Positions 56,873-64,000 of a DNA stretch of 64,000 nucleotides are shown one piece after another; the stretch's first letter is position 1; each line of letters opens with the position of its first letter. The stretch lies in the NCBI RefSeq assembly GCF_001824475.1, contig NZ_MHXN01000009.1, positions 124,001 to 188,000 of the forward strand, given 5' to 3'. This DNA comes from Phenylobacterium sp. RIFCSPHIGHO2_01_FULL_69_31. Its GTDB lineage: Bacteria; Pseudomonadota; Alphaproteobacteria; Caulobacterales; Caulobacteraceae. The notes under the pieces are model-generated. The model had not been told where the DNA came from and searched no databases. It saw only the letters and a list, made by a program, of their open reading frames with translations. The position numbers and the translations under genes were made by a program.

Positions 56873-59800
56873 GTGAGCAAGCTTACTGTCCGTGCGCGCC
56901 TCCTGGCGTCTTCGATGATCTGCGGGGCGGCCATGACCGCGTCCCCGGCGCTGGCGCAGACCGCCGGCGAGGAGATCAGCGAGGTCGTCGTCACCGGCAC
57001 CCGCATTCCGTCGCCGAACCTGGAGAGCGTCAGCCCGGTCACCGCGGTCAGCGCGGCCGAGATCAAGGCGACGGGCGTGACCCGCGTCGAGGACATGATC
57101 AACAGCCTGCCGCAAGCCTTCGCGGCCCAGGGCTCCTCGGTGTCCAACGGTTCGACGGGTACGGCGACCATCAGCCTTCGCGGCCTCGGTCCGACGCGCA
57201 CCCAGGTCCTGATCGACGGCCGCCGCCTGATGCCCGGCACGCCCAACACCACGGGCGCCAACCTGGCCGCCGACATCAACTTCATCCCCTCAGCCCTGAT
57301 CGAGCGCGTTGACGTGCTGACGGGTGGCGCCTCGGCCGTTTACGGCGCCGACGCCGTGGGCGGCGTCGTCAACTTCATCATGTCGCGCCGCTTCGAAGGC
57401 GTGCGCGTCGATGCCCAGTACGGCATCTACCAGCACGACAACGGCAGCTCGATCGCCGATGTCGTCTCCGCCAGCGCCGCGAAGGCGGCCAGCCCCGAGT
57501 TCTTCCGCCTGCCGAAGGACAACGTTCGCGACGGGGAGTCGAGCCAGGTCACCCTCGTGATCGGCGTGAACTCGCCAGACGGCAAGGGCAACGTGACCGC
57601 CTATGCCGGCTACCGTCACGTCGAGCCGATCCTGCAGGGCAACCGCGACTTCTCGTCCTGCACCCTGAATTCCGGCGACACCTTCGCCGCCGCCGGCTGC
57701 GGTGGCTCCGGCACCGCCTTCCCGGCCCGTTTCGGCAACTACGTGGTCGACATCACCGGGCCCGGGAACACCTTCCGCACCCGCGATGCGAGCCGCGACG
57801 TCTTCAACTTCGGCCCGGAGAACTACTACCAGCGTCCGGACGATCGCTACGTGCTGGGCGCCTTCGCCGAGTATGAGCTCACCGACTGGGCGACGGCCTA
57901 CGCCGACGTGATGTTCATGGACGACCAGTCCACGTTCCAGATCGCGGCCGGCGGCGTGTTCGCGGGCTCGTTCAACGTGAACTGCGCCAACCCCTTCCTC
58001 TCCGCCCAGCAGCGCGGCTTGCTCGGCGTGTTCCAGGGCGCGGCGGGCGAGACCTGCGCCAACACCACCAACCCGAACGCCATGTTCCGCGGCACCATCG
58101 CGCGCCGGAACGTCGAGGGCGGCGGTCGCCAAGGCGCGATGCAGCATCAGCAGTATCGCTACGTCGTGGGCGTCCGCGGCGATCTGGGCGACAACTGGAA
58201 CTACGACTTCGCCATGCAGTATGGCCGCGTGTCGTTCAACCAGGTCCAGACCGGCTTCTTCCGCACCCAGGCGATCAACAACGCCTTGAACGTGGTGAAC
58301 GTGAACGGCGTCCCGACCTGCAAATCGGTGATCGACCAGACCGACCTGGCGTGCGTCCCCTACAACATCATGCAACTGGGCGGCGTCACGCCCGAGGCGC
58401 TGGCCTATCTCGAGACGCCGTCGACCACCATGGGCAACCTCTTCGAGCGGGTCGTGAACTTCTCGCTGGGCGGCGACCTCACCGAATACGGCGTGAAGAC
58501 ACCCTGGGCTACCGACGGCGTGGGCGTCTCGATCGGCGCCGAGTACCGGCGCGAGACCATGGACTTCTCGTCCGACTTCATCTCCTCGTCTGGCCAGCTC
58601 AACGGCTCGGGCGGCGCGGCTCCCCCGGTCAACGGCAGCTTCGACGTCTATGAGATGTTCGCGGAAACCCGAATTCCGTTGGTGCAGGACGTGGCCTTCG
58701 CCAAGAACCTGACGATGGAACTCGCCTTCCGGTACTCCGACTATTCCACAATCGGCACCACCGAGACCTACAAGATTGCCGGTGACTGGGAACCGATCGA
58801 TGGCTTGCGGATCCGCGGCGGCTACAACCGCGCCGTTCGCGCCCCCCACGTCCTCGAACTGTTCAGCCCGCAGAACGTCGTCCTCGACGGCACGCAGGAT
58901 CCCTGTGCGGGCCTGTCCGCCAATGATCCGCTGGTCGCCCGCTGCGCCCAGGCGTTTGGCCTCACGACTGCCCAGGTCCTGGCCATCGAAGCGAATAGCG
59001 CCAACCAGTACAACGGGCTCAACGGCGGCAACCCGGACCTCGACCCGGAGACGGCCGACACCTACACCGTCGGCTTCGTCTATCAGCCGTCCTTCCTGCC
59101 GGGCTTCAACCTCTCGGTCGACTACTTCGATATCAAGGTGAAGGACTTCATCTCGGGCATCGGCGCGGACACGATCATCACCCGCTGCGTCGATACGCTG
59201 GATCCCTTCTACTGCAACCTCGTCCAGCGCGACGCCGACAACTCGCTCTATCTGTCGAACCAGGGCTTCGTGCGAAACACCACCCTGAATACCGGCTCGC
59301 TGGCGACGACCGGTTTCGACATCAACGTGGGCTATCGAACCGACCTCGAGAACTTTGGGCTTGGAAATAGCGGGGGCCTGAGCTTCAACTTCGTCGGGAC
59401 TTATCTCGACACCCTGAAGGTGCAGCCGCTCCCCGGTGAAGACGCGTTCGACTGCGCCGGCTACTTCGGGAACATTTGTTCGGTCTCGGGTGGTCTGTCG
59501 GCGCCGAACCCGGAATGGCGCCACAAGGCGCGCGTAACCTGGACCACGCCGCTCGAGTACGGCGACTGGTTCAAGGACTTCTCCCTCAGCCTGCAGTGGC
59601 GCCACTTCTCGAAGGTGACGCTGGACGCCTATTCCAAGGATCCGGGCCTGAACAACCCCGGTCTGCAGTACGCTTCGGACAAGACGCTCAAGGCGCGGGA
59701 CTACTTTGACCTGACGGCGTCCTGGACGATGCGGGACAACATCAACTTCCGCGCAGGGGTGAACAACCTGTTCGACAAGGATCCGCCGCTGACAGGTTCG

Positions 59801-59899
59801 TCGAACTGCCCCACCGGGCCCTGCAACGGCAACACCTGGGCGCAGATGTACGACGCGTTCGGACGTTACCTGTTCGTCGGCGCGACGATGGACTTCTAG
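56873..59899 (+). CDS. Large TonB-dependent outer-membrane receptor
   Basis: 1008 residues. A signal peptide (about 1-28, ASPALAQ) is followed by a TonB box ([11 protein letters not shown]), a plug domain ([56 protein letters not shown]) and a barrel ending GATMDF. Extracellular loops carry about seven pairs of cysteines. Substrate unknown. GTG 56873 with AAGGGG upstream; TTG 56867 is the alternative. Confidence 0.95.
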   Translation: MSKLTVRARLLASSMICGAAMTASPALAQTAGEEISEVVVTGTRIPSPNLESVSPVTAVSAAEIKATGVTRVEDMINSLPQAFAAQGSSVSNGSTGTATISLRGLGPTRTQVLIDGRRLMPGTPNTTGANLAADINFIPSALIERVDVLTGGASAVYGADAVGGVVNFIMSRRFEGVRVDAQYGIYQHDNGSSIADVVSASAAKAASPEFFRLPKDNVRDGESSQVTLVIGVNSPDGKGNVTAYAGYRHVEPILQGNRDFSSCTLNSGDTFAAAGCGGSGTAFPARFGNYVVDITGPGNTFRTRDASRDVFNFGPENYYQRPDDRYVLGAFAEYELTDWATAYADVMFMDDQSTFQIAAGGVFAGSFNVNCANPFLSAQQRGLLGVFQGAAGETCANTTNPNAMFRGTIARRNVEGGGRQGAMQHQQYRYVVGVRGDLGDNWNYDFAMQYGRVSFNQVQTGFFRTQAINNALNVVNVNGVPTCKSVIDQTDLACVPYNIMQLGGVTPEALAYLETPSTTMGNLFERVVNFSLGGDLTEYGVKTPWATDGVGVSIGAEYRRETMDFSSDFISSSGQLNGSGGAAPPVNGSFDVYEMFAETRIPLVQDVAFAKNLTMELAFRYSDYSTIGTTETYKIAGDWEPIDGLRIRGGYNRAVRAPHVLELFSPQNVVLDGTQDPCAGLSANDPLVARCAQAFGLTTAQVLAIEANSANQYNGLNGGNPDLDPETADTYTVGFVYQPSFLPGFNLSVDYFDIKVKDFISGIGADTIITRCVDTLDPFYCNLVQRDADNSLYLSNQGFVRNTTLNTGSLATTGFDINVGYRTDLENFGLGNSGGLSFNFVGTYLDTLKVQPLPGEDAFDCAGYFGNICSVSGGLSAPNPEWRHKARVTWTTPLEYGDWFKDFSLSLQWRHFSKVTLDAYSKDPGLNNPGLQYASDKTLKARDYFDLTASWTMRDNINFRAGVNNLFDKDPPLTGSSNCPTGPCNGNTWAQMYDAFGRYLFVGATMDF

Positions 59900-59905
59900 C
59901 TGCTT

Positions 59906-59933
59906 GGCGGGAGGGGGCGTGCTCCCTCCCGCC
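59906..59933 (+). terminator. Perfect GC-rich hairpin after the TonB receptor gene
   Basis: GGCGGGAGGG, 8-nt loop, CCCTCCCGCC, 6 bp after the stop. No T tract follows, so a terminator or a repeat of the intergenic family; a second CTCCC/GGGAG dyad follows immediately. Confidence 0.45.
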
Positions 59934-60003
59934 CACTCCCTCGCCGAGGGGGAGCAAAAGATTGACACCGTCACACTTCACGCGGAAAAGGCGAAGCCTT
60001 CCA

Positions 60004-60030
60004 GTCCCCGCTGCTCAACGCGGCGGGGAC
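60004..60030 (+). promoter_or_regulatory. Hairpin in the argD leader
   Basis: GTCCCCGC (60004-60011) pairs with GCGGGGAC (60023-60030), 11-nt loop, followed by GTTTCATTTT. It ends 25 bp before the argD start and overlaps the region of its ribosome binding site (GGAGGG, about 60041). It could be an attenuator or terminator. Confidence 0.4.
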
Positions 60031-60054
60031 GTTTCATTTTGGAGGGCCCAGACA

Positions 60055-61293
60055 GTGGCCGAGACGACCTCCGCCCCCGTTCCCAGCGATCACATCATGG
60101 GCGTCTATGCGCGCGCCCCGCTGGCGTTCGAGCGAGGCGAGGGCTCGCGACTGTTTACCGCCGACGGCGAGGCCTACCTCGACTGCATGGCTGGCATCGC
60201 CGTGACGGCCCTGGGCCACAATCACCCCAAGCTGGTGCAGGCGGTGAAGGACCAGGCCGAGAAGCTCTGGCACACCTCCAACATCTTCCGGATCCCCCAC
60301 CAGGAGAAGCTGGCGAAGCTTCTCACCGACAACACCTTCGCCGACGTGGCCTTCTTCACGAACTCCGGCGCCGAGGCGATCGAGTGCGCGATCAAGACGG
60401 CGCGCAAGTATCACTGGGCGAACGGCCAGCCGGAGCGGATCGATATCATCGGCTTCGACGGCTCGTTCCACGGCCGGACGATCGCCACCATCTTCGCCGC
60501 GGGCAATCCCAGCTACGTCGAAGGCTTCGGCCCTGCGCTGCCCGGGTTCGTGCAGGCCAAGTTCGGGGACCTCGAGGGCCTGCGCGCGCTGGTCGGTCCG
60601 ACCACCGCGGCGATCCTCCTGGAGCCCGTGCAGGGGGAGGGCGGGGCCCGGTCCTGGACCGAGGCCCAGCTCAAGGAGATACGCCAGCTCTGCGACGAGA
60701 CCGGGACCCTGCTGATCTACGACGAGATCCAGTGCGGCCTGGGTCGGACGGGCCGGCTCTTCGCCTACGAGTGGGCGGACGGCGCGGCCGATCCGGACAT
60801 CATGGCGGTGGCCAAGGCGCTGGGCGGCGGCTTCCCGGTGGGCGCCTGTCTCGCGACGGCCGAGGCGGCCAAGGGCATGGGCCCGGGCAGCCACGGCTCC
60901 ACCTACGGCGGCAACCCGCTGGCCATGGCGGTCGGCGTCGCCTCGGTCGAGGAACTGATCAAGCCCGAGCTGCTGGCCCACGTCCGCGAGGTGGCCGGCT
61001 ACCTGAACCAGCAGCTCTCGGGGCTGAAGGACCGCTATCCCGACGTGGTGCTCGACATCCGCGGCAAGGGCTTGCTGATCGGCGTGAAGCTGGCGACGCC
61101 CAATCGCGAGTTCATGCAGCACGCCCGCGACAACCACCTGCTGATCGCAGGCGGCGGCGACAACTGCGTGCGCCTGCTGCCGCCGCTGACCCTCAGCCTC
61201 GACGAAGCCCGCGAGGCGATCGGCCTGCTGGAGAAGTCCTGCGAAGCCGCTCAGGCCAAGGCGGCGAAGGAAAAGGCGGGGGCGGCGGCATGA
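60055..61293 (+). CDS. argD: Acetylornithine/succinyldiaminopimelate aminotransferase
   Basis: 412 residues, a class III PLP aminotransferase. [47 protein letters not shown] and the PLP lysine in [12 protein letters not shown] (Lys254) are present. It makes N-acetylornithine in arginine synthesis. GTG 60055 with GGAGGG 9 nt upstream was chosen. ATGA overlap with argF. Confidence 0.95.
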   Translation: MAETTSAPVPSDHIMGVYARAPLAFERGEGSRLFTADGEAYLDCMAGIAVTALGHNHPKLVQAVKDQAEKLWHTSNIFRIPHQEKLAKLLTDNTFADVAFFTNSGAEAIECAIKTARKYHWANGQPERIDIIGFDGSFHGRTIATIFAAGNPSYVEGFGPALPGFVQAKFGDLEGLRALVGPTTAAILLEPVQGEGGARSWTEAQLKEIRQLCDETGTLLIYDEIQCGLGRTGRLFAYEWADGAADPDIMAVAKALGGGFPVGACLATAEAAKGMGPGSHGSTYGGNPLAMAVGVASVEELIKPELLAHVREVAGYLNQQLSGLKDRYPDVVLDIRGKGLLIGVKLATPNREFMQHARDNHLLIAGGGDNCVRLLPPLTLSLDEAREAIGLLEKSCEAAQAKAAKEKAGAAA

Positions 61294-62225
61294 GTAAGGC
61301 CGTCCGCCACTTCCTCGACCTGTGGAGGCTCGACGGGACTGAGCTGCGGATCATCCTCGAAGACGCCAAGGCCCGAAAGGCGGCCCGCGCCGGCTGGCCC
61401 AAGGGCAAGCCCGACGAGGACCATCCCGCCCGCGGCCGGACCCTGGCCATGATCTTCGAGAAGAACTCCACCCGCACGCGCTTCTCGTTCGACGCCGCCA
61501 TGCGCCAGCTGGGCGGCGACGTGATCATCTCCAACGCCGTCGACATGCAGCTCGGCCGCGGCGAGCCGATCGAAGACACCGCCCGCGTGCTGTCGCGCAT
61601 GGTCGACGCCATCATGATCCGCTCCAATGTCCATGAGGACGTGGAGCGCCTGGCCCTGTGGTCCTCCGTGCCGGTCATCAACGGCCTGTCGGACAAGAGC
61701 CACCCGTGCCAGATCCTGGCCGATCTGATGACCTTCGAGGAGCACCGCGGCAACGTCTACGGCAAGACGTTCGCCTGGGTGGGCGACGGCAACAACGTGT
61801 GCTCGTCCTTCATCCATGCGGCGCCCAAGCTGGGCTTCAAGCTCAACATCGCCAGCCCGGCCGTCTTCCATCCCGACATGATGGACCTCGCGCGCGCCGC
61901 CGAGCAGCAGGGTCATGTCATGACCACCCACGATCCGGTCGAGGCTGTCCGCGGCGCCGACTGCGTGATCACCGACACCTGGGTGTCCATGGGCGACACC
62001 GACCACGACGAGCGGATCGAGGCGCTGGAGCCCTACCAGGTCGACGACAAGCTGATGTCGGTGGCGAACAAGGACGCCGTGTTCCTGCACTGCCTCCCGG
62101 CCCACCGCGGCGAGGAAGTGACGGACTCGGTCATCGACGGGCCGGCCAGCCTGGTCTGGGACGAGGCGGAGAACCGCATCCACGCCCAGAAGTCGATCCT
62201 GGCCTGGTGCTTCGGCGCCATCTGA
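61290..62225 (+). CDS. argF: Ornithine carbamoyltransferase
   Basis: 311 residues. Carbamoyl phosphate site STRTRFSF (60-67), [11 protein letters not shown], ornithine loop DTWVSMGD and [10 protein letters not shown]. It forms citrulline from ornithine and carbamoyl phosphate. Operon argD-argF-hslO; starts in the ATGA overlap. Confidence 0.97.
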   Translation: MSKAVRHFLDLWRLDGTELRIILEDAKARKAARAGWPKGKPDEDHPARGRTLAMIFEKNSTRTRFSFDAAMRQLGGDVIISNAVDMQLGRGEPIEDTARVLSRMVDAIMIRSNVHEDVERLALWSSVPVINGLSDKSHPCQILADLMTFEEHRGNVYGKTFAWVGDGNNVCSSFIHAAPKLGFKLNIASPAVFHPDMMDLARAAEQQGHVMTTHDPVEAVRGADCVITDTWVSMGDTDHDERIEALEPYQVDDKLMSVANKDAVFLHCLPAHRGEEVTDSVIDGPASLVWDEAENRIHAQKSILAWCFGAI

Positions 62226-62297
62226 CGCCGGAGTGGGCGGGCGCCTAGGACAACTCGCCCGCTCGCAACCTCGCCGACGCGTCCTATATTGCGCCCC

Positions 62298-63191
62298 ATG
62301 TCCGATACACAGACCCCCGACGACCTCGTCGGCGCCTTCCAGATCGAGGGCGAACCCGTTCGCGGCCGCGTCACCCGGCTCGGCCCCGCCATCGACGAGA
62401 TCCTGCGGGGTCACGACTATCCCGAGCCGGTCGCCAACCTGCTGGGCGAGGCGTGCGCGCTCGCCGCCCTGGTGGGCTCGTACCTGAAGTTCGACGGCCG
62501 GCTGATCGTCGAGGCTCGCGGCGCTGGCCCCGTGCGCTACGTGGTCGCCGACTACGACACCTCGGGCGGCCTGCGCGGCTATTGCCGGTTCGACGCCGCC
62601 GAGGTCGAGGCCGTGTCCCAGGGCTTCCTGCGCCCGGGCGCCAGGACGCTGCTGGGCGAGGGCGTCTTCATGATGACCGTCGACCAGGGCAGCGACATGG
62701 ATCGCTACCAGGGCATGACGTCCATCGACGGCGAGACCCTGGCCCTTTGCGCCGAGCAGTACTTCGCCCAGTCCGAGCAGACGCCGACGCGCGTGCGCCT
62801 GGCCGTGGGCCGCGAGGAGACCGGCTGGCGCGCCGGCGGCTTCCTCATCCAGTACATCGCCGCCGACGACGCCCGAGGCGACACCTTGGAGGCCTGGGTT
62901 CGCACCCAGGCGTTCTTCGAGACCCTGGGCGAGGACGAACTGCTGGACACGGAGCTGTCGTCCGACCGCCTGCTGTTCCGGCTGTTCCACGAGGACGGCG
63001 TGCGCGTGTTCGGCTCCAAGCCGCTGCGCGCCTTCTGCCGCTGCAACCAGGAGCGGATCGTGACGGTGCTGAAGTCGTTCGACCGGGCCGAGCGCGAGGA
63101 TATGGTCGAGGACGACGGCAAGATCCACGTCACCTGCGAGTACTGCAGCCGCGTCTACGCCGTCGCGCCTGAGGCTCTGGAGATCGCCTAG
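62298..63191 (+). CDS. hslO: Redox-regulated chaperone Hsp33
   Basis: 297 residues. The C-terminal zinc switch is CRC (about residue 254) and CEYC (about 283), so oxidation releases zinc and activates the holdase. It protects proteins during oxidative stress. ATG 62298 chosen over TTG 62289. 72 bp after argF. Stop shares CTAG with MarR. Confidence 0.96.
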   Translation: MSDTQTPDDLVGAFQIEGEPVRGRVTRLGPAIDEILRGHDYPEPVANLLGEACALAALVGSYLKFDGRLIVEARGAGPVRYVVADYDTSGGLRGYCRFDAAEVEAVSQGFLRPGARTLLGEGVFMMTVDQGSDMDRYQGMTSIDGETLALCAEQYFAQSEQTPTRVRLAVGREETGWRAGGFLIQYIAADDARGDTLEAWVRTQAFFETLGEDELLDTELSSDRLLFRLFHEDGVRVFGSKPLRAFCRCNQERIVTVLKSFDRAEREDMVEDDGKIHVTCEYCSRVYAVAPEALEIA

Positions 63192-63631
63192 GCCTCGCGG
63201 CTGGGCGCGATTGCGAGGATCGCGCGCAGGCCGTCGGCGAAGCGCGCCACCTCGGCCTCACCGCCCAGCGCGGCGGTGATCTCGGCGTTCAGGGCGTCCA
63301 GGTTGACCCGGAAGCGGTCTAGCGCCGCTTCTCCGGCCGGCGTCAGGGTCACGGTCCAGGCGCGGCCGTCCGTGGGGCTGGGCGCGCGTGCGACGAAGCC
63401 GGCCTCCATCAGCCGCCCCACCATGCCGGTCACGGCGGATTCGTTCAGCTTCAGCTGTTCGGCCACCCGCCGCTGCGTCGTCGCCCGCTCCCGCGCGATC
63501 ACGAACATCACCGCCGCCTGGGCCGCGGTCACACCCGCCACGCCCTGGGAATCGCGGTCGGCGCGGGTCTTCAGCCGGTGCGCGGCCGTCTGGAGCAGAT
63601 GGTAGAGGCGCTCGCGCCCGGCCGGATCCAT
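63188..63631 (-). CDS. MarR-family transcriptional regulator
   Basis: 147 residues: GVTAAQAAVMFVIARERATT, LKLNESAVTGMVGRLMEAGF (recognition helix) and the wing PSPTDGRAWTVTLTPAG. It is divergent from the amidohydrolase gene, and the 80-bp gap carries a perfect palindrome that it probably binds to repress both. Confidence 0.93.
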   Translation of the reverse strand: MDPAGRERLYHLLQTAAHRLKTRADRDSQGVAGVTAAQAAVMFVIARERATTQRRVAEQLKLNESAVTGMVGRLMEAGFVARAPSPTDGRAWTVTLTPAGEAALDRFRVNLDALNAEITAALGGEAEVARFADGLRAILAIAPSREA

Positions 63632-63673
63632 GCGGGCGAAGCTAGCCCGCGTTGACAGCGCCGCTCAACGCGC

Positions 63674-63697
63674 ATTTACTTGTGATGTGAAGTAAAT
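63674..63697. promoter_or_regulatory. Palindromic operator ATTTACTT-N8-AAGTAAAT
   Basis: Perfect 8-bp arms (63674-63681 and 63690-63697) with an 8-nt spacer, between the divergent MarR and amidohydrolase genes. Size and position fit a MarR dimer site that controls both promoters. Confidence 0.7.
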
Positions 63698-63711
63698 TCG
63701 GGAGCCGTCCA

Positions 63712-64000
63712 ATGGGCGCCGTCGACGTCTGGGCCCAGCAGCCCAATGCGCTGTTCCAGCAGCAACCTTGGCTCGCGACTCTCAACCGCTGGACCGGCAA
63801 GAGCGGCGACGAGCCGCCGGTCACCACGGACCGGACCCTGGCAGCCATGGACGCGGCCGGCGTCGATATTACCTTCCTCTCGGCTTGGTGCGGCCCCCGC
63901 GGCTGGCTGATCACGAACGAAGAGGTGGCCGAGGCGGTGGCCCAGGCGCCCGCCCGACTGCGCGGGCTGATGACGGTGGACCTCAACGATCCCATGGGGG
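63712..64000 (+). CDS. Amidohydrolase-family protein, N-terminal part; cut by the window end
   Basis: The visible 96 residues start MGAVDVWAQQ and include FLSAWCGPRGWLITNEEVAE and LMTVDLNDP, the pattern of amidohydrolase-2 TIM-barrel enzymes, which act as decarboxylases or hydrolases. The metal site is not yet in view. GGGAG 8 nt before ATG 63712. Probably the target of the adjacent MarR. Confidence 0.75.
   Translation, partial: MGAVDVWAQQPNALFQQQPWLATLNRWTGKSGDEPPVTTDRTLAAMDAAGVDITFLSAWCGPRGWLITNEEVAEAVAQAPARLRGLMTVDLNDPMG

Noticed and set aside
57290-59974. An 894-codon open frame on the strand opposite the TonB receptor gene.
   Set aside because: It mirrors the coding strand of a high-GC gene, has an Arg/Val/Gly-skewed composition and no recognisable domain. 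Similar long mirror frames oppose pheT (15253-17499), the first TonB receptor (5917-8286) and xseA-gcrA (50259-52529).

Overview
The window is GC-rich, tightly packed chromosomal DNA from an alphaproteobacterium, most likely Caulobacterales (Caulobacter/Phenylobacterium-like). Evidence: a gcrA cell-cycle regulator gene, a DUF1134/EipA gene preceded by a perfect CtrA box (TTAA-N7-TTAA), large TonB-dependent receptors, a DUF2093 gene beside xseA, and an argD-argF-hslO cluster. I see no rRNA, tRNA, CRISPR array, insertion sequence or prophage. Genus is inferred from gene content only.

Layout. 1-6.3 kb: end of an RND efflux pump, a threonine dehydratase/VOC pair, purA, an atypical receiver protein and an exported phosphodiesterase. 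6.3-10.4 kb: a TonB receptor in an operon with that phosphodiesterase, then an RTX/serralysin-type metalloprotease. 10.5-15 kb: lepA, eipA with its CtrA box, and an ArsR-SRPBCC-cytochrome b561 operon with a double operator. 15-24.6 kb: pheS-ASCH-pheT, rpmI-rplT, two paralogous MFS pumps, a GIY-YIG protein, a B3 metallo-beta-lactamase-fold protein and infC. 24.7-39.5 kb: envelope and nucleotide-sugar genes (two glycosyltransferases, galU, glmS, glmM, ugd, a phosphomannomutase/phosphoglucomutase, kpsF), with a dihaem cytochrome c and a 53-residue membrane protein too short for usual gene calling. 39.5-43.3 kb: gpmA, a RibD-like deaminase and two tandem pentapeptide-repeat proteins. 43.3-50.3 kb: hsp20 with an RpoH-type promoter and ROSE-like RNA thermometer, two exported methyltransferase-fold paralogues, SCP2, a hydrolase with a histone-H1-like tail, hisN-like, XRE, a lipid A acyltransferase and DUF2093. 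50.3-56.7 kb: xseA, gcrA, an ABC-2 permease, AraC, and a membrane protein-LysR-ArsR-ArsR operon. 56.7-64 kb: a large TonB receptor, argD-argF-hslO, MarR with a palindromic operator, and the start of an amidohydrolase.

The genes mostly form short operons with ATGA or TGATG overlaps, implying translational coupling. Seven of about thirteen convergent pairs share a 4-bp stop overlap (CTAG or CTAA). Sugar-nucleotide supply (glmS/glmM, galU, ugd, the phosphomutase), arabinose-5-phosphate for KDO (kpsF), LPS glycosyltransferases and a lipid A acyltransferase together make this an envelope-building neighbourhood. No complete new multi-gene defence or mobile system is visible. The most unusual items are the hydrolase with the H1-like tail, the paired exported methyltransferases, the internally duplicated pentapeptide proteins, the receiver domain with Glu at the phosphorylation site, and several clear cis-regulatory sites.
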